Shown: piece after piece, positions 33,332-41,814 of the stretch | Position numbering within the stretch: position 1 is the first letter of the stretch | How the letters are laid out: every line of letters begins with the position of its first letter | Assembly: GCA_045543615.1 (NCBI GenBank) | Contig: JAZPXL010000041.1 | Location: 50,810-114,809, forward strand | Length of the DNA stretch: 64,000 nt | DNA from: CAG-390 sp045543615 | Lineage (GTDB): Bacteria; Bacillota; Clostridia; Oscillospirales; CAG-272 | Direction: 5' to 3' | Translations under genes and position numbers: made by a program | Notes under the pieces: generated by a model | Databases searched by the model: none | The model's input: the letters and a program-made list of their open reading frames with translations, nothing else | Told to the model about the DNA's origin: nothing

Positions 33332-34246
33332 ATGAAAAGAGTGGTAAAGGACGGAGAGTCGGGACTTACGCTTCTGGCGATCCTTCGCGGAAAAATGAAG
33401 CTGTCGCAGAAAACGCTGCGTCACTTAAAGCAAAAGGACGGTGGAATTTGCGTCAACGGCACACAGGTCACTGTCAGATATATCGTAAAAACGGGCGACG
33501 TAATAGAGCTTCTTATTGAGGACACAGAAGAGGAAGCATCGGTGCATATCGTGCCAAGAGCACTTCCGTTTAAGCTCTTGTATAAGGATGAATATATCAC
33601 GCTTTCAAATAAACCTGCGCATATGCCGACTCATCCATCACACGGTCACACGGATGACACACTTGCCAATGCGCTGGCGTATCTGGCACAGAGGCGTGGC
33701 GAGCCATTTGTCTTCCGTCCGCTTACAAGACTTGACGGAGACACAAGTGGAGTGGTGCTGTCGGCAAATGACAGGCTGTCTGCAAGCCGTCTGTTTGTGC
33801 AGATGAAGAACGGGAACATCAAAAAGACGTATATCGCAATAGTCTGTGGCAGACCCGAGTGCGACAGTGGAATTATTGACGCACCCATCGAGAGAGCGGA
33901 CGAGGGGATACTGATGCGCACCGTCAGGGAGGACGGCAAGAGTGCGCGGACGGAATACAGGCTGGTCGACAGCGCACCCGACGGCAGCTTCTCTCTTGTG
34001 GTGCTTCGCCCACTTACAGGAAGAACACATCAGCTGAGGGTGCATATGGCATATATCGGCACGCCGATTTTGGGCGATTTCCTCTACGGAGAGAGAAGCG
34101 AGCACATTGACCGTCACGCACTCCACGCTGCACGCCTTGAGTTTGAGCATCCCGCAGACGGCAGACTCATTGTAGCAACAGCACCCCTGCCCGACGATTT
34201 CCTTGAGGCTTATGAAAAACTGATTCGGAGCAAACAGAATGATTGA
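33332..34246 (+). CDS. RluA-family RNA pseudouridine synthase
   Basis: A 304-residue enzyme that isomerises uridine in rRNA or tRNA. An N-terminal S4-like RNA-binding domain (LSQKTLRHLKQKDGGICVNG) precedes the catalytic domain with RLDGDTSGVVL, which carries the catalytic Asp, and later LLPLTGRTHQ-type sequence (LRPLTGRTHQLRVHMA). The exact target base is not predictable. The start at 33332 has GAGAGGT upstream; a longer upstream frame lacks one. It overlaps the DUF3810 gene by 8 bases. Confidence 0.92.
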   Translation: MKRVVKDGESGLTLLAILRGKMKLSQKTLRHLKQKDGGICVNGTQVTVRYIVKTGDVIELLIEDTEEEASVHIVPRALPFKLLYKDEYITLSNKPAHMPTHPSHGHTDDTLANALAYLAQRRGEPFVFRPLTRLDGDTSGVVLSANDRLSASRLFVQMKNGNIKKTYIAIVCGRPECDSGIIDAPIERADEGILMRTVREDGKSARTEYRLVDSAPDGSFSLVVLRPLTGRTHQLRVHMAYIGTPILGDFLYGERSEHIDRHALHAARLEFEHPADGRLIVATAPLPDDFLEAYEKLIRSKQND

Positions 34247-35447
34247 AAATTTTGAAGCTGAAAATTACGAAAGCAACGAGAATAACGAAAATAATGAAGC
34301 AGAAAATGCTTCCGTCGCAGAAAGCGAGAGCGTTGCCGTGGCTCGGGTGACGGTGAAGAAAAAGAAACGCCTGCCACTTGATTTGCCCCTCTATGTCTGG
34401 ATTTTATATGGTATCGCTGTATTTTCTGCACTCGTGATGCTTGCATACACGCTCTCTGAGGATTTTGCAAACTTCTATAATGTCTATCCGGCGTCACTCG
34501 TGCGTGGTGCGCTTGCCTGGATGACCTCGCCAATTCCCGCATCGCTTGCAGAAACGGCACTTATGTTCGTTCCGTTTGGCATAGTAGGACTTGTTGTCTT
34601 TGCAAACAGGAGATTTGCTGACACCTGGCGAAATGTTGCAAGATTTGTCATAAGCATCGTGTCCGTCGCAAGCATAGTCTTCTCGATTTTTGCACTTGGC
34701 TTTGGCGCAGGCTATCGCACAAGCTCCGTTGACGAGCTGCTTGAGCTTGACCGAAATGACGTCAGCGCAGAGGATCTCAAAAACACGGCTCTTATTCTTG
34801 TCGAGGAGATAAACAAATGCGCTCCCTCGCTTGTAAAGGATGAGACGGGAGCAAGCGTTATGCCGTACAATTACGATATTATGAGCAGTAAGCTTGTCGA
34901 TGCATACGATAAAGTGTGCGATGAGTACAGCTTTATATCAAGACTTGATTCAAGAGTCAAGCCCGTGTTTTTGAGTGAGCCGTGGACGTATACGCATATT
35001 GCGGGAGTCTACACTTTTTTCACGGGAGAGGCGAATATCAACACTAATTTCCCCGACTACACTCTGCCGTTTACGGCGGCGCACGAGCTTGCACATCAGC
35101 GTGGAATTGCCCGTGAGGATGAGGCGAATTTTGTCGCATTTCTCGTCTGCATAGCGTCCGACGATGAATATATCAGGTATAGTGGATATCTTTCGGTTTA
35201 CGAATACGTAGCAAACGCACTCTACCGTGCAGACAGCGAGGCGTACGCAGAGGTGCGTGCAAAGCTTGACGGTGCGGCGAGAGTGGAGATGAGTGCGTAC
35301 AGCACATTTTTTGAGAAATACCGTGTATCCGTTGCCTCGCAGATATCGGGTGTGATAAACGACACATACCTCACCTTGCAGGGAACGGCGGGAACGAAAA
35401 GCTACGGAATGGTGGTGGATCTTGCCGTTGCGTACTACAAAAAGTAA
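34239..35447 (+). CDS. DUF3810 membrane-bound zinc metallopeptidase-like protein
   Basis: A 402-residue protein. An acidic Asn/Glu-rich N-terminus (1-30) precedes three membrane helices in the first 160 residues and then a soluble domain with the zinc motif HELAH followed by RGIAREDEANF. This gives the HExxH plus downstream Glu arrangement of gluzincin-like peptidases and fits DUF3810. Substrate is unknown. Translationally coupled to the pseudouridine synthase by an 8-base overlap. Confidence 0.85.
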   Translation: MIENFEAENYESNENNENNEAENASVAESESVAVARVTVKKKKRLPLDLPLYVWILYGIAVFSALVMLAYTLSEDFANFYNVYPASLVRGALAWMTSPIPASLAETALMFVPFGIVGLVVFANRRFADTWRNVARFVISIVSVASIVFSIFALGFGAGYRTSSVDELLELDRNDVSAEDLKNTALILVEEINKCAPSLVKDETGASVMPYNYDIMSSKLVDAYDKVCDEYSFISRLDSRVKPVFLSEPWTYTHIAGVYTFFTGEANINTNFPDYTLPFTAAHELAHQRGIAREDEANFVAFLVCIASDDEYIRYSGYLSVYEYVANALYRADSEAYAEVRAKLDGAARVEMSAYSTFFEKYRVSVASQISGVINDTYLTLQGTAGTKSYGMVVDLAVAYYKK

Positions 35448-35489
35448 GAATAAAACAGAAAACTTTCTGAAAAGTTACACTTTATTTGT

Positions 35490-35526
35490 AAAAGTACTTT
35501 TATTTTCTGCAAATTTGTGATATAAT
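35490..35526 (+). promoter_or_regulatory. murA promoter region with palindrome
   Basis: TATAAT at 35521-35526, with only a weak -35 (TTTTAT, 35498-35503). A 12-bp perfect palindrome AAAAGTACTTTT (35490-35501) overlaps the -35 position and could bind a regulator that compensates for the weak -35. Confidence 0.5.
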
Positions 35527-35598
35527 ACATTATGTGTGACTATATGCACACTACATTATCATCAAACACAAGCTGTGTCTTACAAGGGGCATTACTTT

Positions 35599-36861
35599 AT
35601 GAAGAAAATTGTGATACGTGGCAAACGGCCACTGTATGGTGACATAAATATCAGCGGTATGAAGAATGCCGCACTTCCGATTATATTTGCGAGCATACTG
35701 ACCTCTGACCGTTGCGTTGTCGAAAATATGCCTGCCGTAAGTGATGTTGAGCTTTCACTTGATATACTTGCGAGTATGGGTGCTGTGGTTGAGCGAATTG
35801 GCGAGACTACGGTTGCTATTGACACAACGAATTTCAGGGGTGGTTGTGCTCCTGTTGACAAGGTTTCAAAGCTCCGTGGCTCAACATATCTGCTTGGAGC
35901 AGAGCTTGGTCGCTTTGGAGAGGCAAAGGTCGGATTTTCAGGTGGCTGTGATTTCGGATCAAGACCGATAGATCAGCACAAAAAGGGCTTTGCCGCACTT
36001 GGCGCAAAGGTTGAATCAACAGATACATACAATTATGCCAAGGCGGGAGAGAGTGGACTTCACGGCGCACCTGTTTATTTTGATATAGCATCCGTAGGTG
36101 CAACAATAAATGTTATGCTTGCCGCAGTTCTTGCACCGGGCAAGACTACCATTGACAATGCGGCTCGTGAGCCCCATATAGTTGACCTTGCAAACTTCCT
36201 TAATATCTGTGGCGCAAGAATTTCGGGCGCAGGCACGTCGGTTATCAAAATCCAGGGTGTCGAATCCCTCCACGGCTGTAATTACACCATCCTCCCCGAT
36301 ATGATCGAGGCGGGAACGTATATGGTTGCAGCAGCGGCGGCAGGTGGACGTGTAAATGTCAGAGGCGTTATTCCAAAGCATATGGAGAGCGTGACCGTAA
36401 AGCTGCTTGAGATGGGCGTCGGAGTTGACGTTGGTGACGATGTTATCACGGTTTACAGGAATGCACGCCCCACCGGTACAAATGTAAAGACATATTTCTA
36501 TCCCGGCTTCCCCACGGATATGCACCCACAGTTCAGCGCACTTCTTGCAATAGCAGATGGCGAGAGCGTGGTGACGGAGAGCGTTTGGGAGAACAGATTT
36601 AGATACGTTGCCGAGCTTTGCAAGATGAATGCCTCCATCGAGGTGTCGGGCAATAAGGCAATAATCACGGGAGTTGAAACGCTTACGGGAGCTTGTGTTG
36701 AAGCTGTTGACCTCAGAGCAGGTGCAGCGATGATAATTGCAGGACTTGCGGCAGAGGGAACGACCACCGTCACGAGAATTGAATCAATTGCGCGAGGCTA
36801 TGATGATATAGTAGGTAAGCTTCGTGCCATCGGTGCTGATATCGAGCTTGTCGAAGAATAA
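35599..36861 (+). CDS. murA: UDP-N-acetylglucosamine 1-carboxyvinyltransferase
   Basis: A 420-residue MurA catalysing the first committed step of peptidoglycan synthesis (enolpyruvyl transfer from PEP to UDP-GlcNAc). KNAALP at the N-terminus and the active-site loop GGCDFGSRPIDQH are present. That loop contains the catalytic Cys, which predicts fosfomycin sensitivity. The start at 35599 has AAGGGG 9 bases upstream. Confidence 0.96.
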   Translation: MKKIVIRGKRPLYGDINISGMKNAALPIIFASILTSDRCVVENMPAVSDVELSLDILASMGAVVERIGETTVAIDTTNFRGGCAPVDKVSKLRGSTYLLGAELGRFGEAKVGFSGGCDFGSRPIDQHKKGFAALGAKVESTDTYNYAKAGESGLHGAPVYFDIASVGATINVMLAAVLAPGKTTIDNAAREPHIVDLANFLNICGARISGAGTSVIKIQGVESLHGCNYTILPDMIEAGTYMVAAAAAGGRVNVRGVIPKHMESVTVKLLEMGVGVDVGDDVITVYRNARPTGTNVKTYFYPGFPTDMHPQFSALLAIADGESVVTESVWENRFRYVAELCKMNASIEVSGNKAIITGVETLTGACVEAVDLRAGAAMIIAGLAAEGTTTVTRIESIARGYDDIVGKLRAIGADIELVEE

Positions 36862-36869
36862 GAAGAATA

Positions 36870-36908
36870 AATAATAAAAGCTGTTGCGACGCAACAGCTT
36901 TTATTATT
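36870..36908. terminator. Bidirectional terminator after murA
   Basis: AATAATAAAAGCTGTTGC (36870-36887) pairs perfectly with its complement at 36891-36908 around GAC. The A/T-rich outer arms supply T-runs in both directions for murA and the convergent small membrane gene. Confidence 0.93.
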
Positions 36909-36921
36909 TCATTGTAGAGAT

Positions 36922-37467
36922 TTATTCATTTTCTGCATTACTCAAAGCTTGAGACTTGCGTTTGCGCCACTCACGGTATATAACGGTGGCGTCACGGGAG
37001 AAAAATATTATTGTTACGGCAGGGACTGTCGCACCGATGGCGAGCAGAAGGGACGTAAACAGCTGTATGCTCAAAAAGCCTGAAACTAACACCACAAGCT
37101 GTGCTAAGTTTAAGAGACACGCACCGATGGCAAGGAAGAGGGCGGCGTTTATCAGCACGCAGATATAGTATCCCCGACTCAGCCTTCTGTGCGAAAGCAC
37201 ATCAATTACAAGCGAGAGTGTGTAGAGCAGAAAGATGGGCAGAAAGGTTACAAAGTAATACATAGCGAGGATGAGGAATGAACCGAGAATGGAACGAACG
37301 GTCCCCGCTTCCTCGCTGTTTAGGAATACTGCAACGCTTATGAGAGTGAAGAGCGAGACGAGTGCGGCGAGAAGAGCGAGCGCAAGTGAGACCACCGTTG
37401 CTACCGAAAACGAGCGGGTGCGCCTCGGCTTTTGTTTCTTTGTATTGTTCTTCATACCGTCTTGCAT
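36922..37467 (-). CDS. Four-helix membrane protein of unknown function
   Basis: About 181 residues: a basic N-terminus (KKQKPRRTRSF) and four to five hydrophobic segments, then a basic, cytosolic C-terminus (REWRKRKSQ). No motif I recognise. The start at 37467 lies one base after the stop of the esterase gene, so the pair is co-transcribed and coupled. A much longer upstream reading frame overlaps the esterase and was not accepted. Confidence 0.65.
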   Translation of the reverse strand: MQDGMKNNTKKQKPRRTRSFSVATVVSLALALLAALVSLFTLISVAVFLNSEEAGTVRSILGSFLILAMYYFVTFLPIFLLYTLSLVIDVLSHRRLSRGYYICVLINAALFLAIGACLLNLAQLVVLVSGFLSIQLFTSLLLAIGATVPAVTIIFFSRDATVIYREWRKRKSQALSNAENE

Positions 37468-37468
37468 T

Positions 37469-38302
37469 TTATTTCTGTAATTCCTGCGCCCACTTGATAG
37501 CGAGAGCGAGCCAACCCTCACAATGAGGAGAAACCCAGCTGCCACCGTTGGGAGCGGTGATCTCGTTGCAGAGAGCAAGTCCGTGTGGGCCTTCGGGATA
37601 GATGTGAAGCTCGAAGGGAACGCCGTGAGAGGCAAGTGCCCCTGCGTAGAGAAGAGCATTTTCTACGGGAACTGTCTTGTCGGTAAAGGTGTGCCAGATG
37701 AATGCAGGCGCAGTTGTGGAGTCAACATTCTTTTCAAGCGAGAAAGCTGCTATGACCTCGTCGGTGACGGTGTCGCTTCCACTGACGTTGACAATTGAGC
37801 CGTTGTGTCTCTTTTCGGTTGCTGTAATTACGGGATAGGAGAGAATTGTGCCGTCAGGACGGTTGATGCCCTCGGGAGCACTGCCATCGGTAATGCCAAG
37901 CGCATCACGGACAGGCCCTATGTTCCAAAGCGTTCCTGCCGATGCAGCAAGATGTCCACCTGCAGAAAATCCACAGATGAAGACGTAATTCGGGTCTGTA
38001 TTGTATTTCTCGGCGTTTTCCTTTACATATTTAATAGCCATAGCTGCCTCAATGAGAGGCGCATAGTCTTTGGCAAGGGGCTTGATGCTGTAACGGAGGA
38101 GAAAAACATTGAAGCCTGCCGCAAGGAATGGGAATACTATCGGCTCAGCCTCTCTGTCAGAAAGGAAATGATAGCCACCACCGGGACATACAACAACTGC
38201 TCGTCTCGGATTCATCTTAAGCTCCTCGGTATTGCTTATGCAATATGAGGTAAGAGTAGCCTCGGGATGCTTGTCCCAAAGAGAAATAGTCTCAAAAATC
38301 AT
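37469..38302 (-). CDS. Alpha/beta-hydrolase (BD-FAE/esterase-lipase type)
   Basis: A 277-residue cytosolic esterase of the acetyl-xylan/feruloyl-esterase-like group. The oxyanion region is VVCPGGGYHFLSDRE, the nucleophile elbow GFSAGGH, the probable Asp is in HTFTDKTVP, and the His in GPHGLAL. No signal peptide, so it likely acts on imported acetylated or feruloylated oligosaccharides. The start at 38302 has GGAGG upstream. A promoter at 38345-38373 drives it. Confidence 0.88.
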   Translation of the reverse strand: MIFETISLWDKHPEATLTSYCISNTEELKMNPRRAVVVCPGGGYHFLSDREAEPIVFPFLAAGFNVFLLRYSIKPLAKDYAPLIEAAMAIKYVKENAEKYNTDPNYVFICGFSAGGHLAASAGTLWNIGPVRDALGITDGSAPEGINRPDGTILSYPVITATEKRHNGSIVNVSGSDTVTDEVIAAFSLEKNVDSTTAPAFIWHTFTDKTVPVENALLYAGALASHGVPFELHIYPEGPHGLALCNEITAPNGGSWVSPHCEGWLALAIKWAQELQK

Positions 38303-38344
38303 AACAAGTCCTCCACAAAACAAATGGTTTGGTAATTTATCTAT

Positions 38345-38373
38345 ATTGTAGCACTTTTTTTGTGACTTGGCAA
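38345..38373 (-). promoter_or_regulatory. Promoter of the esterase gene
   Basis: On the minus strand TTGCCA (38368-38373), 17 bases, TACAAT (38345-38350). Divergent from the nrdG promoter. Confidence 0.75.
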
Positions 38374-38427
38374 TACGCTTGCTTCAATTTTTCAAAATAT
38401 AATTTGCATCCTGAAGAGAGAAAGCAC

Positions 38428-38456
38428 TTGACTTTTCTTTCAATGAGAGATAGAAT
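38428..38456 (+). promoter_or_regulatory. Promoter of nrdG
   Basis: TTGACT (38428-38433), 17 bases, TAGAAT (38451-38456). No NrdR-box pair is evident here, unlike at nrdD. Confidence 0.75.
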
Positions 38457-38492
38457 TATAGCAGTATTTTTCTCCGAAAGGAAAACAGACAG

Positions 38493-39188
38493 ATGAATAT
38501 TCAAGGCTTTAACAAGCTAACCTTGCTTGACTATCCCGGGCGTGTTGCCTGTACGGTTTTTGTAGGTGGATGCGACCTGCGCTGTCCTTTCTGCCACAAC
38601 TCCTCACTTGTCCTCTCTCCCCGTGAGAACACACCAATAAGCGAGGAAGAGGTGCTTTTGCATTTGCGCCGTCGCCGTGGAATAATTGAGGGCATTACTG
38701 TAAGTGGAGGTGAGCCGATACTCCAGAGCGATCTTGAGGACTTCCTAAAAAAAATAAGGGAGATTGGGGACTATGCAATAAAGCTTGACACAAACGGCAC
38801 ACACCCCTCCCGCCTCGCCTCAATTATTGACGCAGGACTTGTCGATAAGGTTGCTCTCGATATAAAAAACTCCCCCGAGCGTTACGCCCTTACCGTCGGC
38901 ATTCAGAATTTCGATGTCACGCTTATCAGAGAATCACTCTCCTTGATCCTATCTTCAGGCATTGATTACGAATTGCGCACAACTGCCGTGCGTCAGTTCC
39001 ACGATGCTGAAGCTTTCGCTTCAATAGGAAAATTTATTGAGGGATGCGGCGATTATTACATACAGAACTTCGTCGATTCCGGTGCTGTGATGGCAGATGG
39101 ACTTGGTGGATTTGATAAGGATGAAATGGAGAGTTTTGCCGAAATCGTAAGACCTTTCGTATCTCGTGTTACGCTCCGCGGAGTCTGA
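38493..39188 (+). CDS. nrdG: Anaerobic ribonucleotide reductase activating enzyme
   Basis: A 231-residue radical SAM enzyme that installs the glycyl radical on NrdD. The iron-sulfur motif is CDLRCPFC near residue 27, with the SAM-binding SGGEPILQ. It is longer than the compact ~155-residue enterobacterial NrdG and closer to the NrdG2-type activases. It sits directly upstream of nrdD but with a terminator-like stem and a separate promoter between them. Confidence 0.93.
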   Translation: MNIQGFNKLTLLDYPGRVACTVFVGGCDLRCPFCHNSSLVLSPRENTPISEEEVLLHLRRRRGIIEGITVSGGEPILQSDLEDFLKKIREIGDYAIKLDTNGTHPSRLASIIDAGLVDKVALDIKNSPERYALTVGIQNFDVTLIRESLSLILSSGIDYELRTTAVRQFHDAEAFASIGKFIEGCGDYYIQNFVDSGAVMADGLGGFDKDEMESFAEIVRPFVSRVTLRGV

Positions 39189-39232
39189 GCTTTCGCATTG
39201 GGCAAACTAAACAAAATATGAATGAAAGTTGT

Positions 39233-39275
39233 AGATATTGTGCCGATTTTTTATAAAGAGGCACAATATCTTGTT
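39233..39275 (+). terminator. Terminator-like stem after nrdG
   Basis: AGATATTGTGCC (39233-39244) pairs with GGCACAATATCT (39260-39271), followed by TGTTTTTG. It can end nrdG transcription; its 3' arm also contains the first NrdR-box-like site of nrdD. Confidence 0.7.
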
Positions 39276-39307
39276 TTTGTTGTTGACAACAACCACAAGA
39301 TATAGTA
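39262..39307 (+). promoter_or_regulatory. Two NrdR-box-like sites 32 bp apart at the nrdD promoter
   Basis: Against the NrdR-box pattern CACwATATATwGTg, CACAATATCTTGTT (39262-39275) and CACAAGATATAGTA (39294-39307) each match 12 of 14 positions. Their starts are 32 bp apart, the three-turn spacing typical of NrdR box pairs. The second overlaps the promoter spacer and -10, which fits repression by the dATP-loaded NrdR. A weaker third match starts at 39229. The nrdR gene is not in the window. Confidence 0.75.
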
Positions 39308-39311
39308 TAAT
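39283..39311 (+). promoter_or_regulatory. Perfect-consensus sigma-A promoter of nrdD
   Basis: TTGACA (39283-39288), 17 bases, TATAAT (39306-39311). It is overlapped by the downstream NrdR-box-like site. Confidence 0.9.
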
Positions 39312-39361
39312 TAGTCTCGCACGGCAAAAACGAGTTTTATATAAATGAAAGGAAAAAAACA

Positions 39362-41752
39362 ATGTATCAGGTAACTAAAAGAGATGGTAGCGTAGTAAGT
39401 TTTGACATCTCGAAAATCAGCAAGGCAATAACGCAAGCATTCGAGGCCTGCGACAAGAAATACAACCCCGATGTGATCGATCTCATCGCACTTCGTGTCA
39501 CATCCCACTTTGAGCCCAAGGTAAAGGGTGACTTGATAGCTGTCGAGGATATTCAGGACAGCGTCGAGACTGTTTTGGCTCAGGCAGGATATGAGGATGT
39601 TGCAAAGGCATACATCCTCTACCGTCGCCAGAGAGAAAAGCTCCGTAAGATGAAGTCCACGGTTCTTGACTACAAGGCACTCGTTGACTCCTATGTAAAG
39701 AGCACCGACTGGAGAGTTAAGGAAAACTCCACGGTTTCTTATTCCGTAGGTGGACTTATCCTCTCGAACTCCGGAGCCATCACAGCAAACTATTGGCTCT
39801 CCGAGATCTACGATGATGAGATCGCACAGGCTCATCAGAACGCAGATATCCATCTGCACGATCTGTCTATGCTGACAGGCTATTGTGCAGGCTGGTCACT
39901 CCGTCAGCTTATTGAAGAGGGACTTGGAGGAATTACAGGTAAGATAGCATCTGCACCTGCAAAGCATCTTGCAACACTCTGCAACCAGATGGTAAACTTC
40001 CTCGGTATTATGCAGAACGAGTGGGCAGGCGCACAGGCGTTCTCCTCCTTTGATACCTATCTCGCACCTTTCGTTAAGTACGACAACCTCAGCTATGAGC
40101 AGGTTAAGAAGTGCATCGAGTCCTTTGTTTACGGTGTAAACACACCATCCCGTTGGGGAACACAGGCCCCCTTCTCGAACATCACACTCGACTGGGTATG
40201 TCCTCCCGATATGGTTGACAAGCCTGCAATAGTTGGTGGTAAGCCCCAGGACTACACCTACGGCGAGTGCAAGGCCGAGATGGATATGGTAAACAAGGCA
40301 TTTATCGAGATAATGATTGAGGGTGACGTAAACGGACGTGGCTTCCAATACCCCATCCCCACATATTCAATTACCCGTGATTTTGACTGGTCGGATACAG
40401 AAAACAACCGTCTTCTCTTTGAGATGACAGCAAAGTACGGTATCCCCTACTTCTCCAACTACATCAACAGCGATATGGAGCCGAGCGATGTTCGTTCAAT
40501 GTGCTGCCGTCTCCGTCTTGACCTGCGTGAGCTTCGCAAGAAGTCGGGTGGTTACTTCGGTTCGGGCGAGAGCACAGGTAGCGTTGGTGTTGTTACCATC
40601 AATATGCCCAGAATCGGCTATCTTGCAGAGAACGAGGCTGATTTCTATCGCAGACTTGACAAGCTTATGGATATTGCAGCACGCTCACTCAAGATCAAGC
40701 GTGACGTTATCACAAAGCTTCTCGCAGAGGGACTCTATCCCTACACAAAGCGTTACCTCGGTTCGTTTGATAACCACTTCTCAACCATCGGTCTTGTTGG
40801 TATGAACGAGGCTTGCCTCAACGCAAGCTGGCTTGGTTGCGACCTTACAGACGAGAGAGCGCAGAAGTTTACACAGGATGTTCTCAATCATATGAGAGAG
40901 AGACTCTCCGACTATCAGGAGATGTACGGCGACCTCTACAACCTTGAGGCAACACCTGCAGAGTCCACCTCTTACCGTCTTGCAAAGCACGACCGAAAGA
41001 GATATCCCGACATCATCTCGGCATCCCAGGGTGAAACACCCTACTACACCAACAGCTCGCATCTCCCCGTCGGCTACACCGATGACGTATTTGCAGCTCT
41101 TGATATTCAGGACAAGCTCCAGACACTCTATACCTCGGGAACAGTATTCCACACCTTCCTTGGTGAAAAGCTGCCCGATTGGAAGGCTGCAGCAGCTCTC
41201 GTTCGCAAGATTGCAGAGAATTACAGCCTGCCCTACTATACACTCTCTCCCACATACTCCGTATGCTCCGACCACGGATATATCGCAGGCGAGCATTTCG
41301 CTTGCCCCACCTGTGGCAAGGCAACCGAGGTTTACAGCCGTATAACAGGATATTACAGACCCGTTCAGAACTGGAATGACGGCAAGAGCCAGGAATACGT
41401 AGAGAGACTTGAGTACGATATTCCCTCCTCGATGGAGAATTATGACGTAAGAGGTCACGGTACTGCAAATAAGGGAAGTGCCGACTGCGAATGCACAACG
41501 GTAGAATCCACCGACGGCAGAGTAGTTCTCTTTGCAACAAAGACCTGCCCCAAGTGTAAGATCGCAGCATCCCTGCTTGAAAAGGCAGGAATAGCCTTTG
41601 AAAAGATCTACTTTGAGGACGATCCTGATTTTGCAAAGAAATACAATACACGCCAGGCACCCACACTTCTCTATTTCGTGGGAGAAGATGTAACGATCTT
41701 TGCCGACATCACAGGCGTCAAGGAATTTATCAGAGCAACAACAGAGGAATAA
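39362..41752 (+). CDS. nrdD: Anaerobic (class III) ribonucleoside-triphosphate reductase with fused redoxin domain
   Basis: A 796-residue glycyl-radical reductase. An ATP-cone (1-98, VTKRDGSVVSFD) provides dNTP control. The ten-strand barrel follows, with active-site cysteines near CCRLRLDLREL and in NEACLNASW. The zinc site CSDHGY...CPTCG and the glycyl-radical loop SRITGYY lie near residues 640-662. The last about 80 residues are an extra thioredoxin/glutaredoxin-like domain with a CPKC redox motif and a cis-Pro (QAPTLLYF). Standard formate-using NrdD lacks this domain. The fusion and the trxB gene right behind it suggest dithiol rather than formate as reductant. Confidence 0.96.
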   Translation: MYQVTKRDGSVVSFDISKISKAITQAFEACDKKYNPDVIDLIALRVTSHFEPKVKGDLIAVEDIQDSVETVLAQAGYEDVAKAYILYRRQREKLRKMKSTVLDYKALVDSYVKSTDWRVKENSTVSYSVGGLILSNSGAITANYWLSEIYDDEIAQAHQNADIHLHDLSMLTGYCAGWSLRQLIEEGLGGITGKIASAPAKHLATLCNQMVNFLGIMQNEWAGAQAFSSFDTYLAPFVKYDNLSYEQVKKCIESFVYGVNTPSRWGTQAPFSNITLDWVCPPDMVDKPAIVGGKPQDYTYGECKAEMDMVNKAFIEIMIEGDVNGRGFQYPIPTYSITRDFDWSDTENNRLLFEMTAKYGIPYFSNYINSDMEPSDVRSMCCRLRLDLRELRKKSGGYFGSGESTGSVGVVTINMPRIGYLAENEADFYRRLDKLMDIAARSLKIKRDVITKLLAEGLYPYTKRYLGSFDNHFSTIGLVGMNEACLNASWLGCDLTDERAQKFTQDVLNHMRERLSDYQEMYGDLYNLEATPAESTSYRLAKHDRKRYPDIISASQGETPYYTNSSHLPVGYTDDVFAALDIQDKLQTLYTSGTVFHTFLGEKLPDWKAAAALVRKIAENYSLPYYTLSPTYSVCSDHGYIAGEHFACPTCGKATEVYSRITGYYRPVQNWNDGKSQEYVERLEYDIPSSMENYDVRGHGTANKGSADCECTTVESTDGRVVLFATKTCPKCKIAASLLEKAGIAFEKIYFEDDPDFAKKYNTRQAPTLLYFVGEDVTIFADITGVKEFIRATTEE

Positions 41753-41764
41753 TCCTCATAAATC

Positions 41765-41796
41765 AAATCGGGGTGCTGCACGCAACACCCCGATTT
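41765..41796 (+). terminator. Hairpin between nrdD and trxB
   Basis: AAATCGGGGTG (41765-41775) pairs with CACCCCGATTT (41786-41796). Only three T's follow, so read-through into trxB 18 bases later is likely. I see no separate promoter for trxB. Confidence 0.65.
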
Positions 41797-41814
41797 GTGA
41801 CATAGGAGACAGAA

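Noticed and set aside
37468..37659. N-terminal extension of the membrane protein at 36922-37467
   Set aside because: It would overlap the esterase gene by nearly 200 bases; the ATG one base after the esterase stop is more economical.
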